A DNA stretch of 64,000 bases from Acridotheres tristis (taxonomy: Eukaryota > Chordata > Aves > Passeriformes > Sturnidae). The notes below the pieces were generated by a model. That model had not been told where the DNA came from, did not search any database, and saw nothing but the letters and a program-made list of their open reading frames with translations. The position numbers and the translations under genes were made by a program. Below are positions 33,752 through 44,506 of this stretch, one piece after another (the stretch's first letter is position 1; each line of letters begins with the position of its first letter). The DNA lies in NCBI GenBank assembly GCA_037013685.1, contig CM072902.1:13620747-13684746 (forward strand), read 5' to 3'.

Positions 33752-36250
33752 CAGCAGGAGCAGCGCCCTGAGAAAACCAAGCCATACACTCAGGACCTGT
33801 GACACCGTGTCCACCAGCTCCTTCTCATTGCCAAGAGCAGGAGAGAACTGGGGTTTTTAAGTCACTGCCTAATGAATTGCCATATTGTTTTCTTGAGTAA
33901 ATAGCCCTCGTTGCTTGCCTTCAAAACTGTAACACGTTCTAGCACCTGGCTGTTAGTAATAGCTGTAACGATGACCAGCACAAACATACACTGGATGCTT
34001 TTGTCAGCAATGATGAAAACACTCGGTATGCAAGGAGGGCTTATTGCCCTCTGAACCATTCCAGAACTGAGGGAAAGCAGCATACCTCTGAAAGGATGGA
34101 TTTGTACACTCTAAAATGAAATGCTGCCCTTTGTGATGTTGTAATGAGACCATTCCAGACTTGCTGTGCTCTCTGTGTTTACATTTATTACCTTACAGAA
34201 TTATCAAAGCGGGGTTGATTGGAAAGACAAGGCGTGGTGTTGACTGGAAACGCAGGAGGAGCCGGGGGAGAGGCAGGTGCCGGTGCCAGGGGGGGTGGGT
34301 CAGCTCTGAGAGCTGGGGCAGAGTCCTGGGCCCCCCAGCACAGAGTCCTGGGCCCCCCTGGCCGCTGATCCCACACCAGCCCTGCCCTGCTCTGCCCCGG
34401 GGCTTCCTGCAGAGCAGCCCCTGCGGCTGCGGCTGCTCCCGGTAGCCCTGGCCAGGGCTGGGACACAGCCGGTACCGTGGGGACCCCAGCCCGGGCAGGC
34501 TGTGCAGCCTTTCCTGCAGACAGCTCTGCCACACCGGCCTGTGTGCTTCCCAACTCTGCTCAGCATTCAGGAGCCTCTGCTTCAGTACTGCTAGGAAGCT
34601 CCTGAAGGAGGAAAAAACACTGTAATTTTCTTCTTTTTTTCTTTTTAATTTTTTTTTTCTTTTTCTTTTTTTTTATCAAAAGGTAAAATGAGAGTAAATT
34701 GATCTTTAGGGAACAGGAAATGCCCATCAGTTATGACTGAATTTAGTAAGTGGTTAACCCAAAAGATATGGAAAGTTTAGAAAAACTTAATGCATTTAAT
34801 TTCTGTTTGCTCCAAACCAAGCTTTGCCCATGTTTCCTTCCTGCACTAAAAAAAAAAAAAAGAATCTGCTTCAGTTTGGCCCAACCTTTCCAAACATAGC
34901 CATGAAATCCATGGGTTTAATCAAGTTTACTAATGCTGAATAACTCCAGTCAATGACAGCTAACTCCAAACAGGTCAGTACAAGCTGAATCTGGAGATGT
35001 TTTTGTCTTGGTTTTTGTGTGTGGTTTTCTCCTGGACTTTTCTGCACTGCTCTTACACCTGTGCAAATATATGGGCTTTTCTTGGCCTGAAAATCACTTT
35101 TTTTTTTCCCAAAAGACCTTGTAGACAGAGCCCTTGGTATGTCCAGAGGAGATGGAAGAGAAGAGTACTGTGATAAGAGTGTTCAGAGTTTGTACTGTGA
35201 GCAGAAAATGTATTTAAGCAATTTTTTTTATACTGGAGCACATGAGTTCTTTTGGTTTTGGTTTGTTTTTGTTTTTTTACACTGTGACCACAAATACAGA
35301 TTGAAACCCTCCTTGATCATTTCTGTTCTAGTCACTGTATTATAGCACAGAGTTCTGTGAATGAAGCAGACAACATAGAAAAGCTTCTTTTTTCTTTTTT
35401 TAATCTTAATTTTTAAGAGTATTTCCCTCTGCACAATTTTCATTCCCTGCATTTCCTCCTGTGCTCTATTGATCATTTTGTGACTGCCCAAGATCCATTT
35501 GAAAAAACCCCCAAACCAGAGCCAAAGTGCCAGTGGTACAAAGGGCTAAGTCACTTCTTTATTATTCTCTGTTTTAAAATTGTTCCCCAGAAATAAGATG
35601 AGCATGAAAATGTTTGCTTTGATACTTTTGAGTGGAAGTGTTCTGTGTTGAGGGAGCATTGATTATTGGCTATTAATTATTGACTATTGTTTATTGATTA
35701 TTGATTGTTGAATATTAATTATTGATGATCGATGATCCTGTGTCCCCTGAGCTCCTCCTGCCCCTGTGCTGCCCCTGAGGGTGAAGCAGTTGGATCTTGG
35801 CCCATGAACTTTGAGCACTGAATTTATCACCCTGCAGTGGGGCTGGGGCTGCTTCTGTTTCTGATCAACTGGTGAAAATCCCACAGAGTCCAAATGGCTC
35901 CTGTTGCCATCGATATCCATTCTTTTTCTTTGATTCAAGGTGTTTTTCTTGGTACTGAATGCAGCAAATGTACTGAATAAGAAATGCTCAAATGAATCTT
36001 TAAACAATTTCTTCCTGTCCTCGGTCTCTTGAAGCTTGAAAATCTCACAGTTTATTTATGGGCTTGTATATAGCAGCTATTACAATTTTTTTTTTGGACA
36101 GCATCATTTTGTCAACAGTATGAAATCTTAATTGAATGAAATGTGAGTGTTAAAAATTGGTAATGTAGCAAGAATGACTTTGCCAGTAAGTAGTAAAATA
36201 ATTTAGTTTTGTTGTTTTTTTCCCCTCAAATAAATAAGAAATCTTAATTT
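33752..36250 (+). other. ADGRD1: Probable ADGRD1 3' untranslated region
   Basis: About 2.5 kb follow the ADGRD1 stop without another convincing coding exon. The first strong AATAAA on the + strand in this stretch is at 36229-36234, which would give a 3' UTR of about 2.48 kb. The region includes a GC-rich block with a modest CpG excess at about 34220-34520, long T-rich runs at 34625-34680 and 35225-35280, and an AT-rich stretch after 36000. The extent is inferred from the polyadenylation signal only; shorter alternative ends are possible. Confidence 0.5.
36229..36234 (+). promoter_or_regulatory. Candidate polyadenylation signal AATAAA
   Basis: Canonical AATAAA inside CAAATAAATAAG, preceded by a T-rich stretch (TTTGTTGTTTTTTTCC). 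It is followed 30-50 bases later by TTTGTTAAAATTATT, a loose downstream U-rich element. It is the best-placed signal to end ADGRD1 transcripts. There is no transcript evidence. Confidence 0.4.
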
Positions 36251-36403
36251 CCTAAAAGGACTTTGTTAAAATTATTCTCCTGACATGGATTGTAAACAAC
36301 AGCACAACAATGGAGGTTCCCTGTCAGTGCTTTTGTTGCAATTGCACCTGAGAGCTTTGTTCCAGTGACACACCTGCAGTGGGTCAGTGTGAGGTGCAGC
36401 AAT

Positions 36404-37257
36404 GTCTGTGTTAAACTTTATATTCATTTCTGTATTAAACTTTACATCCATTTCTGTGTTAAACTTTACATCCATTCCTGTGTTAAACTTTATATTCATT
36501 TCTGTATTAAACTTTATATTCATTTCTGTGTTAAACTTTATATTCATTTCTGTGTTAAACTCTATACCCATTCCTGTGTTAAACTTTATATTCATTTCTG
36601 TATTAAACTTTACATCCATTTCTGTGTTAAACTTTACACACATTTCTGTGTTAAACTCTATACCCATTCCTGTGTTAAATTTTACACACATTCCTGTGTT
36701 AAACTTTATACACATCTCTGTGTTAAACTTTATATTCATTTCTGTGTTAAACTTTACATCCATTCCTGTGTTAAACTTTATATTCATTTCTGTGTTAAAC
36801 TTTACATCCATTCCTGTGTTAAACTTTACACCCATCTCTGTGTTAAACTTTACACACATTCCTGTGTTAAACTCTATATCCATTCCTGTGTTAAACTCTA
36901 TACCCATTCCTGGGTTAAACTCTATACCCATTCCTGTGTTACACTCTATACCCATTCCTGGGTTAAACTCTATATCCATTCCTGTGTTACACTCTATACC
37001 CATTCCTGGGTTAAACTCTATATCCATTCCTGGGTTAAACTCTATATCCATTCCTGTGTTAAACTCTATACCCATTCCTGGGTTAAACTCTATATCCATT
37101 CCTGTGTTAAACTCTATACCCATTCCTGGGTTAAACTCTATATCCATTCCTGTGTTAAACTCTATACCCATTCCTGTGTTACACTCTATACCCATTCCTG
37201 GGTTAAACTCTATACCCATTCCTGTGTTAAACTCTATATCCATTCCTGTGTTACACT
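36404..37257 (+). repeat. 24-bp minisatellite, about 35 copies
   Basis: Units of 24 bp: TGTGTTAAACTTTATATTCA plus TTTC. There is a clear drift along the array: ACTTTATATTCATTTC forms at the 5' end, ACTCTATACCCATTCC and GGGTTAAAC forms at the 3' end. Open frames of 330-341 codons on both strands come from the 24-bp period. The array starts about 170 bp past the candidate ADGRD1 polyadenylation signal. Confidence 0.97.
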
Positions 37258-37521
37258 TCCTACCAGAGAGCAGCAGGAAGAGATTCTGGGATTGCACAGC
37301 CAGGGCAGAGCTGGGCTCAGACCCTGCCTGGGGCTCAGGTTTTGGCCCCAGGAATGCTCTCAGTGCACAGCAGCTCAGAAGGGATTTTAACTAACACTTC
37401 CTGTATGAAAACTTCATTACTCTTCCACTTTTATCTGAAAATGGTGATGGGAACCCAGAAATGTCACATCTCAGTCTGCTCAGCTCCCTCACAGGGTGCA
37501 GCCTGCAGATCTTGTTCCCAA

Positions 37522-38044
37522 AGTTAGAGCTGGTTCTATGGTTAACCAAGGTTAGAGCTGGTTCTATGGTTAACAAAGTTAGAGCTGGTTCTGTGATTAA
37601 CAAGGTTAGAACTGGTTCTATGATTAACAAAGGTTAGAGCTGGTTCTATGATTAACAAAGGTTAGAGCTGGTTCTGTGATTAACAAAGTTAGAGCTGGTT
37701 CTGTGATTAACAAGGTTAGAACTGGTTCTATGGTTAACAGAGGTTAGAACTGGTTCTATGGTTAACAGAGGTTAGAACTGGTTCTATGGTTAACAAAGTT
37801 AGAGCTGGTTCTGTGATTAACAAAGTTAGAGCTGGTTCTGTGATTAACAAAGTTAGAGCTGGTTCTATGGTTAACAGAGGTTAGAACTGGTTCTATGGTT
37901 AACAGAGGTTAGAACTGGTTCTATGGTTAACAAAGGTTAGAACTGGTTCTATGGTTAACAGAGGTTAGAACTGGTTCTATGGTTAACAGAGGTTAGAACT
38001 GGTTCTATGGTTAACAGAGGTTAGAACTGGTTCTATGGTTAACA
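37522..38044 (+). repeat. 27/28-bp minisatellite, about 19 copies
   Basis: Units of 26-28 bp: GTTAGAACTGGTTCTATGG plus TTAACAGAG, with GAGCTGG, TGTGATTAAC and AACAAAG variants. AGAACTGGTTCT is a perfect 12-bp palindrome in many units. The 3' third is nearly homogeneous, suggesting recent expansion there. Confidence 0.95.
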
Positions 38045-38530
38045 GACTGCCAGCTGCCTCCTCTGCCTGCAGAGGTGTGCAGATGTGGTGAGGTGTGGAG
38101 AAATAACTAGAGCAATTATATCCTGAAAAATTAAAGATTGGAATTTAGATGAGAAGAGTTTTTCATCTTCTTTAAATAAACGTTCCCTTTGTATCCTTAA
38201 GGTACACATAAAAGAAAGATTTCTTGCTATTTTGTGAAACACAGAGGTTATTAACATTTATCATTCACGACAGAATTATAAATTACATCATTTTGGCGCT
38301 GGCTTACATCATGTTTGCCTTTAAAAATATTTTCATTATATCTGTGTTATGCTTGGCTGCCTCCATGTCATGGATAGTTATTGCTGCAATTGCCCTTGTT
38401 CACACAATTTTCCTTCTCAATAATCCCATATGTTCTTGGAATGCAGGGGCCATATTTCATCCTGTCGAGGATGATTTCCACCCTGAGTGTGCCACCTGCA
38501 GCAGGTGCTGCCACACAGCAGAGCCCTGCA

Positions 38531-39021
38531 TCCCTGGGCGAGCCCAGCACTGCCCTGGGCGAGCCCGGCACTGCCCTGGGCGAGCTCGGCACTGCCCTGG
38601 GCGAGCTCGGCACTGCCCTGGGCGAGCCCGGCACTGCCCTGGGCGAGCCCGGCACTGCCCTGGGCGAGCCCGGCACTGCCCTGGGCGAGCCCGGCACTGC
38701 CCTGGGCGAGCCCGGCTCTGCCCTGGGCGAGCCCAGCACTGCCCTGGGCGAGCCCAGCTCTGCCCTGGGCGAGCCCAGCACTGCCCTGGGCGAGCCCGGC
38801 ACTGCCCTGAGCGAGCCCGGCTCTGCCCTGGGCGAGCCCGGCACTGCCCTGGGCGAGCCCGGCGCTGCCCTGGGCGAGCCCGGCGCTGCCCTGGGCGAGC
38901 TCGGCGCTGCCCTGGGCGAGCCCGGCGCTGCCCTGGGCGAGCCCAGCTCTGCCCTGGGCGAGCCCAGCACTGCCCTGGGCGAGCTCAGCTCTGCCCTGGG
39001 CGAGCCCAGCGCTGCCCTGGG
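38531..39021 (+). repeat. 21-bp GC-rich minisatellite, 23 copies
   Basis: Units of 21 bp: GCCCTGGGCGAGCCCGGCAC plus T, with CCAGC, CTCGG and GGCGC variants. Each unit holds one to three CpGs, making a 490-bp CpG-dense block. Frames such as GRARHCP or LGEPGTA repeats (up to 326 codons including unique flanks) are not supported as proteins. Confidence 0.96.
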
Positions 39022-40558
39022 GGTCATGGCAGAGCTCAGAGATGTCACCCCCAGGTGCTGGCACACAGGACAGCCTTGCCCAGGGCAGCCCTCAGAAAGC
39101 TTGAGACGAGCTTTAGTGCTTTAGTCCTGCTCCCAGGACTGAGAGCAGCAAGGCTCCCACCTGGAGTGCACCTGCAGAGCTCACCTGAGTGTGCCAAGCC
39201 CTGAGCACCCCCCTGTCCTCCCCTGCAGCTCCCACATGTCCTGAACTCACAGTGACCAACACCAGAACCCTGCACAGCAACTCGGAGACAGCTCCTCGTT
39301 ACGAGAGCGTTTGTTCCCCTGAACATCTCAAACTCTCTCCCTTCTGGCTGTGCATCAGTGCAGCAATTTAACGAGGAAAGAGAGATAATCTCCTTCTTCC
39401 ATATCACAGCTTTTCATTTAATGGAGCTGTTTTTTCAGATAACAGCCTCGGTAATGACACCACAAGAAATGCACACTGGGAAGCACAAAACAGCTAAACT
39501 CTGTTTTCTTTCTGTGTGCTGTAAATTGTGAGGCATTGCACCTTCCCAGTGAGAATGGAAGAACTTAGAGCTGTGGCCCCTTCTTTTCTCTGCATAAATA
39601 GCCAGCATCCTCTTTTTTTAGCAACTTGAGACCTAAATTTCTAGCCTGACCATTAGCTACAAACAATTGTGATGCTTTTTTAACATTTTCAGTTTGAGTT
39701 GTATTTTTAGTTCACGATCTTTAAAAATAAGCACGTTTCAAACCGGCAAATTCCAGTTATCTATTTGGCAATTAACATTCTTAAAGTGCATCACTACCAC
39801 TAGGTGCCTCCCATAATCCTTTAAGAACAATTTTGTTTCTCATCACTCGTGTAGTCATTCCCCGTTCTCTGTTTCACCTACCTGGCATTATCTATTCAAG
39901 TGAAACTAGAACAGATGTCACAAAACCCAGGCAATTGCCTCCCACGTGCTCTACAGGTACTGCTGCTTTTGCAGGATTAATTTTGGGACGGGCACAGGGA
40001 AGGGGCGATGTTACCTCCACTTCTGCCTTCTGCTCCCTCTCCCTGCAGATGGTGGGGTTTCTACAATGAAAGTAATTGCGAGTCAGGCTGTGTTTGTCTG
40101 GGATGTGAGAGGCAGCTGGGCTCCCTTCCTGGCAATCAAACCTGTCCACAGGTCTTGCTCCCCTCTTCATTCTCCAAAGCTGATTACTTCCCTTCCCTTC
40201 CCATAAATACCTCTCCAGTTCGTTTAACTCCTCAGGCATTTCTGACTTGGTCTTGCCAGAACTTACATCAGATACTGTAAATGTCCCTTTCTGCTTCTCC
40301 ATTTTCCTTTTCTCCTTTAACGTGGGCTCTGGACACTGCTCTGCCTGCCCAGGGGACTGAGGATCTGTGAAAAACACAGATTTGTGGCTATCGATAAAGC
40401 CTGGGGGGTAAGCAGCTCGTTTGTAACTAAGCCTGTACTCACACACACAAACCCACCCTTGGCTGAGAGTTCTTCTGCAAAGATCCTCTCGGGCACTCTG
40501 GGGAGGAGATGCTGCAGTGAATTCACATCCATTCAATCCCACCCCAGGGCTGTGTGAG
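39022..40558. other. Intergenic stretch, no supported gene
   Basis: Unique sequence. AT-rich part at 39380-39850 without repeats. On the minus strand 39892-40542 stays open for 216 codons without any tandem repeat (see findings), but lacks an ATG at its start and any recognisable domain. Confidence 0.5.
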
Positions 40559-40622
40559 CCCGGCCCTGCTGATCCCGGCCCTGCTGATCCCGGCCCTGCT
40601 GATCCCCGCCCTGCTGAGCCCG
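40557..40622 (+). repeat. 15-bp CCCGGCCCTGCTGAT repeat, 4 copies
   Basis: Four units of CCCGGCCCTGCTGAT, the last with GAGC in place of GATC. GC-rich and CpG-bearing. Confidence 0.88.
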
Positions 40623-40858
40623 GCCCCGAGCTGCCCTCTGCCCTCTGGCTCAGTTCTGAGCCCCTCCTGCTCCCTGCTGGGCTGCCTTGGTGCCGGGACC
40701 CCCCCCCGGCTGCCCGGGTTACTTCAGTGCTCTGAACCCTTCGTGCTCTCGGAGGGACTCTGGGGCTCTGAAGATGCCAGTTCCTGCAGAAGGGATTTCT
40801 CTCCTAGGGATAGAACAAGGGCACAAAGGTACAAGTAGCTACTTCGAATTTATAACAA

Positions 40859-40861
40859 TAA

Positions 40862-40918
<57 letters not shown>
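40859..40918 (+). repeat. (AAT)n microsatellite
   Basis: About 18 uninterrupted AAT triplets followed by AT-rich degenerate sequence to about 41010. Long and pure, so probably length-variable. Confidence 0.97.
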
Positions 40919-40919
<1 letters not shown>

Positions 40920-41428
40920 TTATTATCATTGTTATTATTAATATAATTTATATAATTATATAATAATTGTATAATGAGATGATAATATTTATAATTATAA
41001 TTAGTATTAGTATTTGCCCCTCAGATGACCCCAGTGCCCTGCTCCCAGCACCATGCAATGTGCAAAGGGAAGGTGAATGGATTCCCAGAGTGAAGGTTGT
41101 AGATTTTGCCTCTCTGTTACCCTGTAGCTCTCCATGGCAGCAGAGCACAGTGGGGATGTGGCCTTGGCCGTGCCCTGTGTCCCCCCCGACTGGGGGCAGG
41201 TTTTACTGGAATGTTTCTTGCTCTCCAGCTTGGCTTCTCTGCTCTCTCATAACCTGCAGGTGCAGCAAGTCAAGGATTTATCTGAAGAAGGAAACTGAAG
41301 TTGGTAACATCTGGATAGACCCTGCCTCAGATGTGCACAGCTGTAATTTTGCTGCATTTCCAGCCAAGCCACAGCCCATTCCCAGACTGGGGCTGCTTCC
41401 CAAGCCTTGCTCCTGCAGCAGGTCAGCA

Positions 41429-41442
41429 GTCTCCATGGAAAC
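41429..41442. promoter_or_regulatory. RFX X-box-like palindrome GTCTCCATGGAAAC
   Basis: GTCTCCATGGAAAC satisfies the RFX pattern GTYNCCATGGNRAC. It lies 3' of ADGRD1 in intergenic sequence, preceded by GCAGCAGGTCAGCA, a context resembling that of the intronic site at 20149. Motif evidence only. Confidence 0.35.
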
Positions 41443-41642
41443 CCAGACTGGAGGCAGCACTTAGGATGGATTTTCTGATTAGTGATTTCACTGGCATTCT
41501 ACAGAAACCAAGAGACCCTTCCTGAGGGCTGTGTCAGACACGGGCTACCAGGAGAGGCTGGGAATTGGCCACTGGCCCAGGGCAGCACCTCCCACAGGGG
41601 CTGGACCGAGTGCCCCCAGCTGCTGTGTCCCTGCTTCCCTGA

Positions 41643-42126
41643 GTCTGCTTCTCTGCTTCTGGTTCTGCTTCTCTGCTTCTGGTTCTGCTTCTTTGATTCT
41701 GGTTCTCTGGGTCTGGTTCCCTGGTTCTGGTTCTCTGGCTCTGCTTCTCTGCTTCTGGTTCTGCTTCTCTGCTTCTGGCTCTGCTTCTCTGCTTCTGGTT
41801 CTGCTTCTTTGATTCTGGTTCTACTTCTCTGATTCTGCTTCTCTGGTTCTGCTACTCTGTTTCTGGTTCCCTGGTTCTGGCTCTGGTTCTGGTTCCCTGG
41901 CTCTGGTTCTGTTGCTGGTTCTCCCTGGTTCTGGTTCTCCCTGGTTCTGGTTCTGGTTCTGGTTCTCCCTGGTTGGTTCTGGTTCTGGTTCCCTGGCTCT
42001 GTTTCTGGTTCTGGTTCTCCCTGGTTCTGGTTCTGGTTCTGTTTTTGGTTCTCCCTGGTTCTGGTTCTGTTTCTGGTTCTGGTTCTGGTTCTCCCTGGTT
42101 GGTTCTGGTTCTGTTTTTGGTTCTCC

Positions 42127-42157
<31 letters not shown>

Positions 42158-42446
42158 CCTGGCTCTGTTTCTGGTTCTGGTTCTCCCTGGTTGGTTCTGG
42201 TTCTGGTTCTGGTTCCCTGGCTCTGTTTCTGGTTCTGGTTCTCCCTGGTTGGTTCTGGTTCTGGTTCTGGTTCCCTGGCTCTGTTTCTGGTTCTGGTTCT
42301 CCCTGGTTGGTTCTGGTTCTGTTTCTGGTTCTCCCTGGTTCTGGTTCTGGTTCTCCCTGGTTGGTTCTGGTTCTGTTTCTGGTTCTGGTTCTGGTTCTGG
42401 TTCTCCCTGGTTGGTTCTGGTTCTGTTTTTGGTTCTCCCTGGCTCT
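41643..42446 (+). repeat. 800-bp (TTCTGG)n-derived minisatellite
   Basis: Hexamers TTCTGG and variants (TTCTGC, TCTGGC, TCCCTGG, TTTTTGG) organised in larger blocks: TTCTGGTTCTGGTTCTCCC followed by TGGTTGG. The 5' part (41643-41880) is more degenerate, with CTGCTTCTCTG modules. Frames such as FWFWFSLV and NQNQNQGEPE (up to 357 codons on the minus strand) are by-products. Confidence 0.95.
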
Positions 42447-43370
42447 CAGCAGAGTCCCAGGCTCCCGGAGCAGCCCCGCGCAGCACCAGGAGTGTCCCGG
42501 TGGGTCTGTGGTGACCAGCACAGCAAACCCTGATGAGTCCCAGCCAAAAATCCACCCACTCCTCCTCAGCAACGGAAAACACCTGGAGGTTCAAAAACAG
42601 AGCAGGGAACTGCGCCCTCATCCGTGAAAAGTTTTCTCTTGGGCGCTTTTGTGTGCAGTGTTTACAGTGTTTACACAGTATTCGTTATTATTATTACAGA
42701 TACAAAGAGCACTCCCGATGGCAGCAAACGTTTTGGTACTAACAGCAGCAAATCAGACCTTGACCCACAGCAGTATTATCAGAAAAAGCCAATGTTCAAT
42801 AAAGAATGGAAAGACAACACTTTAAAACAAGTCAACACAGCAGCCAGAAATGAAGAAGATAAAGGGCTTTTGTTTCTGTCTTTTCTATCGGGTAGGAATA
42901 GTTACCAAATCTATTTTGAGATGTCATAAAATACAGAAGAAAATAAAAAAAGAAAAAAAAAGTCCTCACAATTTACCAAGCATTGTATTATTTAGCGTTC
43001 CTGGGAAAATACAGTCCTGGTTTAGGATCCAAATTCCAGATAAGAACTGGCAGCAAAGGAAATAGAATAAGAAAAGTCATTTTATATGAGGAAAGTGGCA
43101 GAAAGAGCAGGTGTTTGTTATCTTGCCCAGAGCAGCCCAGTGCTCTGTCAGAAAAGGCAGCATTTATGATCAGCCTCACGAGGAAAAGTAGATAAAAGAG
43201 AAAAATAAGAAATGAAAGGTGGCTGGGGAGAAAGGAATAATTTTCCCTCTCCTTTGTGTGGAAGGCCAAAGCAGGGGATCCAGCCCGTTCCATTTGTGTA
43301 AGCACAGGCTGGGTGGGAGCTGCTGCCCTGCCCCTCCCCGGGATCTGCAGGGGGAGGAACCCTTCCATCC

Positions 43371-44506
43371 TGTGAGGCTGGGACACCCCAGCCTAAATCC
43401 CGTGTGAGACTGGGACACCCCGAGCCCAAATCCCGTGTGAGACTGGGACAGCCCAGCCCAAATCCTCTGTGAGGCTGGGACACCCCAGCCCAAATCCCGT
43501 GTGAGGCTGGGACACCCCGAGCCCAAATCCCGTGTGAGACTGGGACACCCCAGCCCAAATCCCGTGTGAGACTGGGACAGCCCAGCCCAAATCCTCTGTG
43601 AGACTGGGACACCCCAGCCCAAATCCCGTGTGAGGCTGGGACACCCCAGCCCAAATCCTGTGTGAGGCTGGGACAGCCCAGCCCAAATCCTCCGTGTGAG
43701 GCTGGGACAGCCCAGCCCAAATCCCGTGTGAGACTGGGACACCCCGAGCCCAAATCCTGTGTGAGACTGGGACACCCCGAGCCCAAATCCTGTGTGAGAC
43801 TGGGACAGCCCAGCCCAAATCCCGTGTGAGGCTGGGACAGCCCAGCCCAAATCCTGTGTGAGACTGGGACACCCCAGCCCAAATCCCGTGTGAGGCTGGG
43901 ACAGCCCAGCCCAAATCCTCTGTGAGACTGGGACAGCCCAGCCCAAATCCTGTGGGAGACTGGGACACCCCAGCCCAAATCCTCTGTGAGACTGGGACAG
44001 CCCAGCCCAAATCCTCTGTGAGACTGGGACAGCCCAGCCCAAATCCTGTGTGAGGCTGGGACACCCCAGCCCAAATCCCGTGTGAGGCTGGGACACCCCG
44101 AGCCCAAATCCTGTGTGAGACTGGGACAGCCCAGCCCAAATCCTGTGTGAGACTGGGACACCCCAGCCCAAATCCTCCGTGCAGGATGGGACACCCCAGC
44201 CCAAATCCTCTGTGAGACTGGGACAGCCCAGCCCAAATCCTCTGTGAGACTGGGACACCCCAGCCCAAATCCTGTGGGAGGCTGGGACACCCCAGCCCAA
44301 ATCCCGTGTGAGACTGGGACACCCCAGCCCAAATCCTCTGTGAGACTGGGACACCCCAGCCCAAATCCTCTGTGAGACTGGGACACCCCAGCCCAAATCC
44401 TGTGGGAGGCTGGGACACCCCAGCCCAAATCCCGTGTGAGACTGGGACAGCCCAGCCCAAATCCTGTGTGAGGCTGGGACACCCCAGCCCAAATCCTCCG
44501 TGCAGG
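43371..44506 (+). repeat. 32-bp minisatellite, about 35 copies
   Basis: Units of 32-33 bp: GAGACTGGGACACCCCAGCC plus CAAATCCCGTGT. Independent variable sites (GACT/GGCT, CACCCC/CAGCCC, CCCGTG/CCTCTG/CCTGTG, optional CGAGCCC) give a mosaic repeat map. Minus-strand frames of 397-474 codons (GFGLGCPSLT repeats) cross it and are not genes. Confidence 0.97.

Noticed and set aside
36272..37394. 330-341-codon frames on both strands
   Set aside because: Produced by a 24-bp tandem unit; simultaneous openness on both strands is a period effect.
38224..38470. Hydrophobic segment resembling a membrane protein (IINYIILALAYIMF and following)
   Set aside because: AT-rich sequence gives hydrophobic residues by composition, the frame runs straight into the 21-bp array and no family match is recognised.
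41499..42621. NQNQ/GEPE-rich minus-strand frame of 357 codons and related frames
   Set aside because: By-product of the TTCTGG hexamer array, not a prion-like or low-complexity protein gene.
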